The notes: generated from the letters alone by a model not told the origin. A DNA stretch of 64,000 bases from Palsa-504 sp963795795 (GCA_963795795.1 CAWCJS010000004.1:124001-188000), one strand, 5' to 3'. Positions 37,334 through 47,115 are shown, counted from the first letter of the stretch. Program-made: numbers and translations.

Positions 37334-38536
37334 ATGCGCATCTCGCGACTGCAGGCGCTCGGCCTCTGCCTGAGCATCGCCTTCGTGGCCATCCTCGGCA
37401 TCTGGCACGTCGCCAGCGCCTCCGCCGCGCCCGCCGCAGGCGCGCTCTCCTCCCAGTGCCAGGCGCTGCCGACCCCGACCCCCTCGGCTAGCCCGACGGC
37501 CTCGGCCTCCGCTTCGGCCTCCCCCACCGCGGCCGCGTCGTCAGCGGCTCCTGTAGAACTGTGTATCAGCGTTCAGGCGGCAGCGGACAGCGTCCAGCAG
37601 AGCCAGAACGCGGACTGGACCGTAACGGTATGGGCGCAGAACGGGCCGGTCTACGGCGTGAGCGTGGCCCTAACCGGCACCCTGTCCACCGCGCAGCCGA
37701 GTTTCACGGGCAGGTGTCCCTCCGGCGACGGGAACGTCTCCTGCGCCATCGGGGATATCGGCACCAGCGTCACGGCCTCGTCGGACCAGATGGATGCACA
37801 GATCTCGATCCCATCCGGGACCGCCGCGGGCACATCGGTAAGCCTGACCGCCATGGCGAACGCGACTCCTTCCCTGGCCGTTCAGCCAAGTGCGGGCACC
37901 GCGGAGAGCGTCACCGCCACGGCTAGCCCCAGCGCCTCGGCGTCGGCCACGACGAGCGCCGCAGCGTCGGCGTCGATCGACCTCGACCTCGACCTCGACC
38001 GCGACCACGCCCGCGGCGAGCGCGCCTGGCGTCGGGACCATCCCCAGCCTGGTCGCCCCCGCCAACCCGACGGGGCAGGTAACCGCGGTCAGCAACCCGG
38101 GCAGCATCGGCAGCCTGCTGCCCGTCATTACCCCGGCGGCCTACGCCACCTCCCCCACCGCCGGCCTGGTATCGGCCCCGGCCGCACCGGCGGCGGACCC
38201 GGCGGCCAGCGCCCAGGCGACCAACGCCGGAAGTTTCGTCTTGATCGTCCCCGCCGCCGACGCCGAGAAGATCGGCCTCGCCCTCCTGCTCCTCGCGGCC
38301 GGCGTGACGCTCGGGATGCGGGCCAAGGGCGGTTCCATCTTCCGCGTCCTCCCGGCTCGCGCACCTCGCGGCGCCCACCACGGATCATCCGTGAACCGCC
38401 CCAGGCCACCCGCCAGCAACGGGGCCAGCGACAAGGCCGACGACAAGGCCACGAAAAGGCCGACGAGAAGGCCGACGACAAAGCTGGCGACAAAGCTGGC
38501 GACAAGGCCGACGACTCCGCGAACACGGCCGGATGA
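37334..38536 (+). CDS. Membrane-anchored surface protein with charged Lys-Ala-Asp tail (two frameshifts)
   Basis: ATG at 37334 with GGGAG upstream. Signal peptide (LCLSIAFVAILGIWHVASAS), a Ser/Ala/Thr-rich linker, an exported beta-rich domain (CISVQAAADSVQQSQNADWT; CPSGDGNVSCAIGDIGTSVT) and a second Thr/Ser linker. Frame slips near 37978 (one extra base in TCGATCGACC) and near 38450. Corrected, there is a span (KIGLALLLLAAGVTLGM) and a cytoplasmic tail of KADDKADEK-type repeats. The stop overlaps the next ATG (ATGA). Function unknown. Confidence 0.6.
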   Translation: MRISRLQALGLCLSIAFVAILGIWHVASASAAPAAGALSSQCQALPTPTPSASPTASASASASPTAAASSAAPVELCISVQAAADSVQQSQNADWTVTVWAQNGPVYGVSVALTGTLSTAQPSFTGRCPSGDGNVSCAIGDIGTSVTASSDQMDAQISIPSGTAAGTSVSLTAMANATPSLAVQPSAGTAESVTATASPSASASATTSAAASASIDLDLDLDRDHARGERAWRRDHPQPGRPRQPDGAGNRGQQPGQHRQPAARHYPGGLRHLPHRRPGIGPGRTGGGPGGQRPGDQRRKFRLDRPRRRRREDRPRPPAPRGRRDARDAGQGRFHLPRPPGSRTSRRPPRIIREPPQATRQQRGQRQGRRQGHEKADEKADDKAGDKAGDKADDSANTAG

Positions 38537-39339
38537 GAGCGAGGAAACCAGTCATGCAGAAGAGGACCAGGGCCATTGCGATCACCGCGTCCATGACCGT
38601 CGCCGGCATCGCGCTGGGCGCGACCATCGCCAGCGCAGCCAGCGGCTCGAACACTAAGGTTCCGGCGCTGCAGAGCACAGGCAGCAGGTACGTCTTCGCC
38701 TGCGTCAACCCGGCGGGCGGGATCGACTACCTCGAATTCCGGGCTCCGCTCCCCCATCAGTGCTGGTTCTCCGGCGAATCCCTGTGGTACTGGGACGCCG
38801 TCCCGCTCGCCCAGCCTGGGCCCACGCCGACCTTCAGTCCTACGCCAACCCCGACGGCCACGGCCACGCTGGCCAAACCCGTGATCGCGAGCGTCGAGAC
38901 GACCCCGCTCACCTACCAGGCGAAGGCTACGGCGCTCGCGATCACCGGCACGCTGACGCTCAGCGACAGCGACACCTCGACGATCAGCGGCGCGACGGTG
39001 AGCATCACCGCCGGCTTCAGCACAACAAGTACCGACACGTTGACGTTCCCCACTAACGCCAACGGCATCACCGGCACCTACAGCGCGACCACCGGGGTGC
39101 TCACCCTGTCCGGCAGCACAACCCTGGCCAACTACCAGGCCGCCCTGCGCTCGGTGGAGTTCTCCACCCAGGACACCGCCACCAGCCCCGTCGCGCGAAC
39201 GGTGTCCTTCACGGTGACCGACTCGTTTGCGCAAACGAGCAACACCGCGACCCGCACGATCGACGTGACGCGCAGTCGACTTAGGTCAGGCGACCTAAGG
39301 CAGTCGGCCTCAGTTCTCAGGCGCCACGGACCGCCCTGA
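38533..39339 (+). CDS. Secreted cadherin-like surface protein
   Basis: 268 residues; the first ATG overlaps the upstream stop, but ATG at 38554 (MQKRTRAIAITASMTVAGIA) also gives a clean signal peptide. A short cysteine-containing domain (YVFACVNPAGGIDYLEFRAP) leads through a Pro/Thr linker to a cadherin-like repeat: LTFPTNANGITGTYSATTGV, TTLANYQAALRSVEFSTQDT and SFTVTDSFAQTSNTATRTID. Bacterial versions mediate adhesion or calcium binding at the surface. The last ~20 residues (RSRLRSGDLRQSASVLR) overlap the terminator and hpnH end and may reflect a missed stop. Confidence 0.65.
   Translation: MRARKPVMQKRTRAIAITASMTVAGIALGATIASAASGSNTKVPALQSTGSRYVFACVNPAGGIDYLEFRAPLPHQCWFSGESLWYWDAVPLAQPGPTPTFSPTPTPTATATLAKPVIASVETTPLTYQAKATALAITGTLTLSDSDTSTISGATVSITAGFSTTSTDTLTFPTNANGITGTYSATTGVLTLSGSTTLANYQAALRSVEFSTQDTATSPVARTVSFTVTDSFAQTSNTATRTIDVTRSRLRSGDLRQSASVLRRHGPP
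39280..39299. terminator. Hairpin between convergent genes
   Basis: CTTAGGTC (39280-39287) pairs perfectly with GACCTAAG (39292-39299) around AGGC, near the ends of the cadherin-like gene and the hopanoid operon. Confidence 0.65.
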
Positions 39340-40321
39340 TCGACTCGCGCAGCGAGCTCATGGTGGCCAGCACGGCTGAGGGCTCGTACCCGCAGTGCGC
39401 CATGCAGTTCGCGCACCGGGGGTCCTTGCCCCGCCCGTAGGAGTCCCAGTCGGTCGTCTCGATGAGCTCCTTATACGTCTTGACGTACCCGTCCGACATC
39501 AGGTAGCACGGCCGCTGCCAGCCGAGCAGCGAGTAGGAGGGAATCCCCCAGGCCGTGCACGCGTAGTCGGTCTTGCCCTCGAGGAAGTCCAGGAACAGCG
39601 GCGTGTGGTTCAGCCGCCACTTCTTCCGCCGCCCGTCCGCGAACGCCTTGCTGAACAGCTCGCGGGTCTCGGTCACGCCGAGGAAGTGCTCCTGATCCGG
39701 CGCCTTCTCGTACGCGTAGGCGGGCGAGATCTGCATCTGGTCGATGCCGAGGTCGTCGTTCAGGTAGCTCAGGACGTCGATGATGGTCTGCGGGGTGTCG
39801 GTGCTGAAGAACGTGGTGTTGGTGTTCACCTTGAACCCGCGCGCCTTGGCCAGCTTGACCGCCTCGACCGCCTCGTCGAACACGCCTTCCTTGCACACCG
39901 ACTTGTCGTGCCGCTCGCGCAGCCCGTCGATGTGGATCACCCAGGTGAAGTACGGCGACGGCTTGAACTTGTCCAGCTTCTTGGGCATGAGCAGCGCGTT
40001 CGTGCAGAGGAAGACGAACTTCTTGCGCTTGATGAGCTCGGCGACGATCACGTCGATCTGCGGGTGCATCAGCGGCTCGCCGCCCGCGATGGACACCATC
40101 GGCGCGCCGCATTCCTCGATCGCGGCCAGCGCCTGCTCCACCGGCATCCGCTGCTTGAGGATGTCGTGCGGCTGCTGGATCTTGCCGCATCCCGCGCACT
40201 TGAGGTTGCACGCGAACAGCGGCTCCAGCTCGACGAGCAGCGGGAACTTGGTGTTGCCAGCCAGCTTCTGGCGCATCAGGTAGGACCCGACGCGTAGGGA
40301 CTGACGCAGTGGCATGGGCAT
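39317..40321 (-). CDS. hpnH: Adenosyl-hopene transferase, radical SAM (HpnH)
   Basis: 334 residues. The radical SAM motif is FACNLKCAGCGKIQ (CxxxCxxC, ~residue 38), followed by VSIAGGEPLMHPQ (the GGEP SAM-binding motif) and WVIHIDGLRERHD. A C-terminal CANCMAHCGYEPSAVL adds further cysteines. HpnH joins the 5'-deoxyadenosyl radical to diploptene, giving adenosylhopane, the first step of C35 hopanoid side-chain synthesis. Its ATG overlaps the stop of the preceding hpnG-ispH gene (TAATG), and it is the last gene of the operon. Confidence 0.95.
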   Translation of the reverse strand: MPMPLRQSLRVGSYLMRQKLAGNTKFPLLVELEPLFACNLKCAGCGKIQQPHDILKQRMPVEQALAAIEECGAPMVSIAGGEPLMHPQIDVIVAELIKRKKFVFLCTNALLMPKKLDKFKPSPYFTWVIHIDGLRERHDKSVCKEGVFDEAVEAVKLAKARGFKVNTNTTFFSTDTPQTIIDVLSYLNDDLGIDQMQISPAYAYEKAPDQEHFLGVTETRELFSKAFADGRRKKWRLNHTPLFLDFLEGKTDYACTAWGIPSYSLLGWQRPCYLMSDGYVKTYKELIETTDWDSYGRGKDPRCANCMAHCGYEPSAVLATMSSLRESIRAVRGA

Positions 40322-41829
40322 TAGTGCCGTACCTCCTTGGGCAGGCCGAACCGGATGGACTCCGTGGTCGTGATTCGTTCGGACACGGACAGCGGGCCGA
40401 GGCCCGACAGCGCCGTGATGATCTCGTCTACTACGGCGGGCGGCGCGGAGGCGCCGGCCGTCAGGCCGATCACCGACACCCCGGCCAGCCAGTCGAGCTG
40501 GATGTCCTCGGCGCCGTCGATCAGGTATGCGCGCGTCCCCGCCCGCTCGCAGGTCTCCACCAGCCGGACCGAGTTCGACGAGTTCGCCGAACCCGCCACG
40601 AGAACCAGGTCCGATTCCGCGGCTACCGCCCGGACGGCGACCTGCCGGTTGGTGGTGGCATAGCAGATGTCGTCGCTGCTGGGCGCCCGCACCGCGGGGA
40701 AACGCTCGCGCAGCGCGCCGGCCACCTCGGCCGCCTCGTCGACCGACAGCGTGGTCTGCATCAGGTAGGCGACGCGCTCGCCGTCGCGGGGCAGGAGCCG
40801 GGCGACGTCCTCCGCCGTCTGCACCAGGATCGTCGAGTCGGGCGCCTCGCCCAGCGTGCCCTCGACCTCCTCGTGCCCCGCGTGGCCGATCAACGCGAGC
40901 GTGTACCCGTCGGCGGCGAACCGCCTGGCCTCCGCGTGAACCTTGGATACCAGCGGGCAGGTCGCGTCGATCACCGCCAGGCCCCGCACCTCTGCTTCAT
41001 GGCGCACCGCCGGGGACACGCCGTGCGCGGAGAACACCACGGTCGCGCCGTTCGGTACCTGGTTGAGCTCGTCGACGAACACGGCGCCGCGGCTGGTCAG
41101 GTCGCCCACCACGCGCGTGTTGTGGACGATCTGCTTGCGCACGTAGACCGGCTCGCCGTAGCGCTCGAGGGCGCGCTCGACGATCTCGATGGCCCGCTCG
41201 ACGCCCGCGCAGAACGACCGCGGCCCGGCCAGCAGGACCTGGCGCGCCCCGCACGCGGCCGCCCACCGCTCGGCGACCGGCGCGGCGGCGCGCAGCGAGC
41301 GCAGCGCGGCCAGCCCGCCGGACACGATCCCGGCCAGCGGGCGGTGCGGGGTATCGGACACGGCCCGGATCACCGCCACCGGGTGGTCGCCCGCGGCGGC
41401 GGCCAGCGGCGCCGACTCCATGTCGACGCACAGCCAGCCCTCGGCGGCCAGCTTGGCCCGCTCGGCTCCCCTGATCAGGTGATCGACGGTGATGATCCGC
41501 CCGGTGCGGGCCGACAGCCCGGCCCGCCGCAGCTCGCCGGCCAGCAATGGCGCGGAGGCGCAGGTCACGGAGCCCACCTCGGTACCGACGACCAGGTCGC
41601 CCACGCTGAGGTCCGCGGTGAGCCCGCCGCCCACGCCCATGATCATCATCTGGCCGAACGGCCGTTGGCTGATCGCCCCGGCCTGCCGCGCCGCCCGCGT
41701 GGTGCCGTATCCAGTGCGCAGGACCTCCGGAGGATGGTCGCTGTCCCGCAGCCCCCGCCGCACCGCGCGCGCCTCGATCCGCAGCGGCGCGCAGATGAGC
41801 GGCGGGCTCTGTTGGCCATTCTCTGTCAT
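40321..41829 (-). CDS. Fusion of hopanoid phosphorylase (HpnG) and IspH
   Basis: 502 residues in one open frame. Residues 1-~190 are a nucleoside-phosphorylase fold: FGQMMIMGVGGGLTADLSVG, ITVDHLIRGAERAK, WLCVDMESAPLAAAAG (the DMES ribose-binding motif) and VIRAVSDTPHRPL, as in HpnG, which removes adenine from adenosylhopane. From residue ~193 the protein is IspH: QVLLAGPRSFCAGVERAIE, QIVHNTRVVGDL, SAHGVSP, VIDATCPLVSKVH, LIGHAGHEEVEGTLGE and SDDICYATTNRQ, with the three [4Fe-4S] cysteines in SFCAG, ATCP and ICYAT. IspH makes IPP/DMAPP. Both halves are complete, so one polypeptide supplies isoprenoid precursors and side-chain processing. Confidence 0.9.
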   Translation of the reverse strand: MTENGQQSPPLICAPLRIEARAVRRGLRDSDHPPEVLRTGYGTTRAARQAGAISQRPFGQMMIMGVGGGLTADLSVGDLVVGTEVGSVTCASAPLLAGELRRAGLSARTGRIITVDHLIRGAERAKLAAEGWLCVDMESAPLAAAAGDHPVAVIRAVSDTPHRPLAGIVSGGLAALRSLRAAAPVAERWAAACGARQVLLAGPRSFCAGVERAIEIVERALERYGEPVYVRKQIVHNTRVVGDLTSRGAVFVDELNQVPNGATVVFSAHGVSPAVRHEAEVRGLAVIDATCPLVSKVHAEARRFAADGYTLALIGHAGHEEVEGTLGEAPDSTILVQTAEDVARLLPRDGERVAYLMQTTLSVDEAAEVAGALRERFPAVRAPSSDDICYATTNRQVAVRAVAAESDLVLVAGSANSSNSVRLVETCERAGTRAYLIDGAEDIQLDWLAGVSVIGLTAGASAPPAVVDEIITALSGLGPLSVSERITTTESIRFGLPKEVRH

Positions 41830-43783
41830 GCGCCACCTCCGGGTCCTGGTTGGGCTCCCACGTACCGGCCGAGCGCGCTGAGGGGGAACGCGAGGCGGTA
41901 CAGGTGGTAGTTGATGTAGAAGTCGCCGGGGAAGCCGGTGCCCGTGTACTGCGGCTCGTCCCAGGTGCCGTCGTCACGCTGGGTCCTGGCCAGCCAGCGG
42001 ATGCCCCGCTCGGTGGCGGCGCTGTCGTGCTCGCCCGCCGCGAGCAGGGCGAGCAGGGCCCAGGCGGTCTGCGACGCGGTCGAGGTGCCGCGCCCGCCCA
42101 GCGAGGCGTCGTCGTAGGAGCGCAGGTCCTCGCCCCACCCGCCGTCCGCGTTCTGGTGGGCCTCCAGCCAGGCCACGGCCCGGCGGATGGCGGGCTTGGA
42201 CGGCCGCACCCCGGCGGCGATCAGTGCTGGCACCGCGGCACCGGTGCCGTACACGTAGTTGGCGCCCCAGCGGCCGAACCACGACCCGTCTGGCTCCTGC
42301 GCCCGGAGCAGCCAGACGACGCCCCGGCGGACCGCGGGGTGATCGGACTGTCCCTCGGCCGCGAACGCCTCGACGATGTGCGCGGTCACGTCGGCCGACG
42401 GCGGGTCGATGACCGCCCCGAAGTCGCAGAACGGCAGCTTGTTCACCAGGGCGCGGGTGTTGTCCGCGTCGAATGCGCCCCAGCCGCCGTCCTTGGACTG
42501 CATCCCGGCGAGCCAGCGCAGCCCGCGCTCGATGGCGGGCTTAGCCTCGGCGGCCGGCAGCGCGACCCGGCGCAGCGCCAGGACGACCTCGGCGGTGTCG
42601 TCGGTGTCGGGGTAGTTATCGTTGTCGAACTCGAAGGCCCAGCCGCCCGGGGCCAGGGTGGCCGGCGCACCTGCCAGTCGGCGGGCCCGCGGATCTCCTC
42701 GTTCAGGACCCACTCTCCGGCCTCCACCAGGGCGGGGTGATCGGACGGGAGGCCCGCGTCGGCCAGCCCGATCATCATCAGCACGGTGTCCCAGACGGGC
42801 GACTGGCACGCCTCGAGCCTGCGGATCGGGCCGTCTGGGCCGTCCTCGGTGATGGTGAACCGGTCCAGGCCGGCCAGCCCGCGGGCCATCAGCGGGTGCT
42901 CGAGGTCGTAGCCGAGGAGGTTCAGCGCCATCAGCGAGTAGACCCACGGCGGCTGGATACCGCCCCAGCAGCCGTCACGTTCCTGGCGGGTGACGATCCA
43001 CTCCGCGCAGCGGCGCAGCGCGGCTCGCCGGACCGACTTGACCGGACGGTACCGGTGCAGGGCCTGGTCCAGGGTGTTGAAGACGTAGGACCACGGGTCC
43101 GCGAAGGTGCGCGGCCCGCCCAGGGGTTTTGCGTCGAGGGTGCGGCGCGGGCGGGGGGCGCGGCCGTGGGGACCGCCGGTCTTCAGCTCGTCGATCGTGA
43201 ACGGGAGCGGCCGGGACGGGCGGAACGACTGGACAACGGCCAGGGCCACGATGGTCTGCCGCGCCCAGCAGCCCCAGTCGTAGATGTTCAGCGGGAACCA
43301 GGCCGGCAGGTAGATCAGCTCGGGTGGTATGACGGGCAGGTCGTCCCACGACCACCGGCCGGACAGGGCCAGCCAGAGCCGGGTGAACACGCGGGTGGCC
43401 TCGACGCCGCCCTGGGACAGGATGAAGTCGCGGGCCCGCTGCAGGTGCGGGGCGTCCGGCTCGTCGCCGGCCAGCCGGAGCGCTACGTAGGCCTCGACGG
43501 TGGTGGACAGGTCGGCGGGCCCGCCGTAGAAGTTGGCCCAGGTGCCGTCCTCGCGCTGCTGGGAGCGGATCCACCGGGCCGCGGCCGCGGTGGCCGCGTC
43601 GTCGCGCACCCCGAGGAACTGGCGGAGCAGCAGGTCCTCGGCGTCCATGGTCACGTTGGTCTCGAGCTCGCCCTGCCACCAGCCGTCGGCGTGCTGCAGC
43701 CCGAGCGCGTGCTCACGGGCCCGGGCCAGGGTGACCCGGGCGGTGTCGAGGGCCGACAGCTCGACCTCGGGGTGAGCTACCAC
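41826..43783 (-). CDS. shc: Squalene-hopene cyclase (HpnF; one frameshift)
   Basis: About 650 residues, normal for the family, from a GTG at 43783 that overlaps the polyprenyl synthase stop. QW repeats occur throughout (DGWWQGEL, DGTWANFYGG, DGCWGGIQPPW, DGGWGAFDADN, DGSWFGRWG, DGGWGED). The catalytic acid motif is DTDDTAEVV in NYPDTDDTAEVV. The frame changes near 42665, between GPADWQVR and APGGWAFEFDNDNYP; a one-base error restores a single product. It cyclises squalene to hopene at the membrane surface. The stop overlaps the hpnG-ispH ATG (ATGA). Confidence 0.93.
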
Positions 43784-44793
43784 TGGCGGGCCGTGATGAA
43801 CTCGGCGATCGCGGTGAGCTCGGCGCGGACGTTGGCGGCCAGGTCGATGTCGGCCAGGCTCGCGTTGGCGGCGGCGAGCTGGGCGTCGGCCTCGTTCTCG
43901 GCCCACTGCTTGCCGCCGGCCGCGACGACCAGGCCGGCGGCGCGGATCAGGTCTTCCTCGCTCAGCGGCTGCGGGTCGGACAGCAGGGCCTTGAGCTCGG
44001 CGGCCTCGGGCGCCCCGCTGGTCAGCGCGGCCACGATGGGGAGTGACTTCTTGCGGGCGCGCAGGTCGGCGCGGACGGGCTTGCCGGTGACCTCGGGCGC
44101 GCCCCAGATGCCGAGCAGGTCGTCGGTGAGCTGGAAGGCCAGCCCGACGTGCGCGCCGAACCCGGCCAGCCCCATGGCCAGCGTCGGCGGGGCGCCGAGG
44201 TGCACCGCGCCGATGCTGCACGCGCACGCCATCAGCGCGGCGGTCTTGTCGCCGGCCATCTCCAGGCACTCGGCCAGGCTCACGTCGTCACGCTTCTCGA
44301 AGGCCAGGTCCGAGCCCTGACCGCCGATCAGCCGCTGGACCGCGGCGGACAGGCACCGGGCCGCCCACGCGCCCTGCGGGGTGCCGTCCTCGAGCAGGAG
44401 GTCCTGGGCCAGGGCGAGGAGCGCGTCACCGGCCAGGATCGCCGCGCCGACCCCGAACACGGTCCAGGCGGTGGGGCGGTGCCGGCGTTCGGTGTCGCCG
44501 TCCATGATGTCGTCGTGCAGGAGCGAGAAGTTGTGCACGAGCTCGACGGCCACGGCGGAGGTCACGCCGCGCTCGGGTGGCGCTCCGGCGGCGCGCGCCG
44601 ACAGCAGGGCGAGCGCGGGGCGCAGCGCCTTGCCGCTGCCGTTACCCGTGGGGTGGCCCGCGGCGTCCGCGAAGCCGAGGTGGTACGCCGCAACGGCGCG
44701 CACGTCCGGGGTCAGCCGACTGATGGCCGACTCCATCGCCGGGCCGACCAGGTCCCGCGCCAGGGCAACACCCTCAGGCATCACAGCAGTCAC
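43777..44793 (-). CDS. Polyprenyl diphosphate synthase (probable farnesyl/geranylgeranyl type)
   Basis: 338 residues. First Asp-rich motif LLHDDIMDGDTERRHRPTAW and second FQLTDDLLGIWGAPEVTGKP, both required for diphosphate binding; NGSGKALRPALALLSA holds the GKxxRP motif. It makes the prenyl diphosphate used by HpnC/HpnD, most likely farnesyl diphosphate given the operon. Start is the GTG at 44793, overlapping the hpnE stop; a downstream ATG at 44781 (MPEGVALARD) is an alternative. Product chain length cannot be fixed from sequence by eye. Confidence 0.9.
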   Translation of the reverse strand: MTAVMPEGVALARDLVGPAMESAISRLTPDVRAVAAYHLGFADAAGHPTGNGSGKALRPALALLSARAAGAPPERGVTSAVAVELVHNFSLLHDDIMDGDTERRHRPTAWTVFGVGAAILAGDALLALAQDLLLEDGTPQGAWAARCLSAAVQRLIGGQGSDLAFEKRDDVSLAECLEMAGDKTAALMACACSIGAVHLGAPPTLAMGLAGFGAHVGLAFQLTDDLLGIWGAPEVTGKPVRADLRARKKSLPIVAALTSGAPEAAELKALLSDPQPLSEEDLIRAAGLVVAAGGKQWAENEADAQLAAANASLADIDLAANVRAELTAIAEFITARQW

Positions 44794-46256
44794 TAAAGCA
44801 CCTCCATCGTTGAGGCAGGGTCATTCGCTTCAGATCCGGATACTCCGGAATCGGAATATCGGGAAGAGGAAGATCCGGTTCGGGAATTTCCGGGGCCGGA
44901 ACGTATGGTGCGGCGCAGCTCGATCGCGGCGGCGAGGCCGCTGCGGACGGCGCTCTCCATCGTGTCCGGCCAGCCGGTGTCGGTCCACGCGCCGGCCAGG
45001 ACGAGGCCGGGGAGTTCGGTCCCCGGCTGCGGGCGGAGCGCGCCGCTACCCGGGGCCTGGCGGAAGGTGGCCCGGCGCTCGCGCGTGACGAAGAACTCGG
45101 TGACCTCGGCCTCGCGCGCGGCGGGGAACAGCTCAGCCAGCGCGGGGATGAAGCGCTCCCGGAGCTGGGCGGCGGGGACGTCCACGTACTCGTCGGCCGC
45201 CGAGAGCGAGATCGCCAGGTACTGCTGGCCGGTGCCGGTGCGGCTGAGGCCGGAGATGGCGGTGCGGTCGAAGACCCACTGGACCGGGGAGTCGACGGCG
45301 GCGGCGAAGGGGAGGTCCGTCACCGGGCGGTCGTAGATCACGTGCACGTTGACGATGGGCGAGGCGCCTAGTCCGGCCCAGCTCTCGACGGTCTCGGGCG
45401 GGAGGGCACCGGCCGGGATCAGGCGGGCGGCGGCCTCGTGCGGCACGGCTATGACCACGCCGTCGGAGGGGAACACCGCGGCGGAGGTCCGGACTCGGAA
45501 GGCGCCTTCGGTCGGGTCGATGGCGGTGACCTTGGCGTTTAGGTGGACTTGGGCGCCTAGCTTGGTGAGCAGGGCGGCGCCGGCGTCGCCGTGCAGCTCG
45601 CCTAGGGGGAGGGCGGGGACGCCGATGTCGGCGGCGTTCTTCTTGCCGAGCAGGCCGGTCTTGACCACGGTGGCGGCCAGCGAGAGGGAGGCGTCGTCGC
45701 CCGCGATGTTCAGGGCCGAGACGGTGAACAGGTCCCACAGGGCGCGGCGGGCGCGCTCGTCCTGGCCGCGGGCGGCCAGCCAGTCGCCGAAGCGCTGCGC
45801 GTCCAGCGCCGGGTCGGCTGGGTCCAGGGCTCGCATGGCGAGAGCGGGGCGTGACACCAACGCTCGTTCGGGCAAAGAGAGAAAGGCGTACCTGGTCAGG
45901 GCGGGCAGCATATGCAGGGGGCCGGGAAGGGCGGTGCGGCGGAGGCGGGCGCGGCGCCCGCCGGGGGCGAGCACGGTGACGTCGAAGCGGCGCTGGATCG
46001 GGGCGTGGTCGGTCATGCCGAGCTTGTCGAGCAGGCCACGGTACGCGGTGCAACAGCCGAGGTAGATGTGCTGGCCGGTGTCGACGGTCAGGGCGTCGCG
46101 GGCGAAGGAGCAGGTCGCGCCTCCCAGCCTGGGCCTGGCCTCGAGCAGGGTGACCTGCGCGCCCGAATCGGCGAGCGCGATCGCCGCGGTGATCCCGGCC
46201 AGGCCGCCGCCGATCACGACGACGCGACGGGGGTCGGTGTGGCTGGCGGGGTTCAT
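44793..46256 (-). CDS. hpnE: Hydroxysqualene dehydroxylase (HpnE)
   Basis: About 487 residues from ATG 46256, which overlaps the hpnD stop (ATGA). FAD-binding Rossmann start RRVVVIGGGLAGITAAIALA, LLEARPRLGGATCSF and DTGQHIYLGCCTAYRGLLDK; the C-terminal FAD contact is LPGLVLAGAWTDTGWPDTME. HpnE reduces hydroxysqualene to squalene, completing the HpnCDE route. The last ~35 residues (NSRTGSSSSRYSDSGVSGSE...) are an unusual Ser/Gly tail encoded by repeated TCCGGAAT-like units. That tail may be a real extension or repeat-driven. Confidence 0.93.
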   Translation of the reverse strand: MNPASHTDPRRVVVIGGGLAGITAAIALADSGAQVTLLEARPRLGGATCSFARDALTVDTGQHIYLGCCTAYRGLLDKLGMTDHAPIQRRFDVTVLAPGGRRARLRRTALPGPLHMLPALTRYAFLSLPERALVSRPALAMRALDPADPALDAQRFGDWLAARGQDERARRALWDLFTVSALNIAGDDASLSLAATVVKTGLLGKKNAADIGVPALPLGELHGDAGAALLTKLGAQVHLNAKVTAIDPTEGAFRVRTSAAVFPSDGVVIAVPHEAAARLIPAGALPPETVESWAGLGASPIVNVHVIYDRPVTDLPFAAAVDSPVQWVFDRTAISGLSRTGTGQQYLAISLSAADEYVDVPAAQLRERFIPALAELFPAAREAEVTEFFVTRERRATFRQAPGSGALRPQPGTELPGLVLAGAWTDTGWPDTMESAVRSGLAAAIELRRTIRSGPGNSRTGSSSSRYSDSGVSGSEANDPASTMEVL

Positions 46257-47107
46257 GTGAGCCTCCCAGCCAGGGCCTGGAAGGCCACGGTGGCCTTCTC
46301 GCGTCCCGACAGCGACATGCGGCCGCGGAGCACGGCGGCGGGCTCGGCGGCGATGCGCTCGAGCAGCCTGCGGTAGATGCCCGCCATCGCGCCGGTGCAC
46401 GCGGCGCTGCGGCGGTCGAGCAGCGGGAGCAGGCGCATCCCGGTGGCGTACCAGTCGCGGGCACGCTCGACCTCGAACTCGACGAGGCGGGTGAACTGCG
46501 GCGGGGGTTCGGCGTGGGCGAGGGTCGCGGGGTCGCAGTCGAACTTGGCCAGGTCTTCCGCAGGCAGGTAGACGCGGCCGTTGGCGTAGTCCTCGCGGAT
46601 GTCGCGCAGGATGTTCGTCAGCTGGAGGGCGACACCGAGCGAGTCGGCCAGCTCGTCGGCGTGCGTTCGGTCGTGACGCGTGCCGAAGATGCCCAGGGAC
46701 AGGCGGCCGACCGAGCCGGCCACGCAGCGGCAGTAGTGGTGCAGGTCCTCCCACGTCGTGTACGTCGTGCCGCGCACGTCCGCGACGCACCCGTCGATCA
46801 GCTCGCCGAACGCCGCGATGGGGACACCGAACGCGCGCTCGACGTCGGCCAGGGCGAGCAGGACCGGGTCCTGCGGGTCCTGATGGGCCAGGTCGAGGAC
46901 CGCGCGGCGAGATTCTTCCAGGGCGGTGATCTTCTGCTCGGCGGGGAGCGTGCCGTCGCCGATGTCGTCGATGCGACGCGCGAAGGCGTAGATGGCGGCG
47001 AGGCCGCGGCGTTTGGCCGGGGGCAGCAGCCTGATGCCGTAGGCGAAGTTTCTCGCCTGCGACCAGGTAATCCGCTCGCACTCGCGGTACGCCTCGGTCA
47101 GATCCAC
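46253..47107 (-). CDS. hpnD: Presqualene diphosphate synthase (HpnD)
   Basis: 284 residues. YAFARRIDDIGDGTLPAEQK and LTNILRDIREDYANGRVYLP are the two Asp-rich motifs (the second shows the typical 'DIRED...GR.YLP'). Condenses two farnesyl diphosphates to presqualene diphosphate. I use the GTG at 47107 because GGGGGAGG lies about 10 bases upstream; the GTG at 47119, overlapping the hpnC stop, would leave no room for a Shine-Dalgarno. Confidence 0.93.
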   Translation of the reverse strand: MDLTEAYRECERITWSQARNFAYGIRLLPPAKRRGLAAIYAFARRIDDIGDGTLPAEQKITALEESRRAVLDLAHQDPQDPVLLALADVERAFGVPIAAFGELIDGCVADVRGTTYTTWEDLHHYCRCVAGSVGRLSLGIFGTRHDRTHADELADSLGVALQLTNILRDIREDYANGRVYLPAEDLAKFDCDPATLAHAEPPPQFTRLVEFEVERARDWYATGMRLLPLLDRRSAACTGAMAGIYRRLLERIAAEPAAVLRGRMSLSGREKATVAFQALAGRLT

Positions 47108-47115
47108 TCGCGTGC

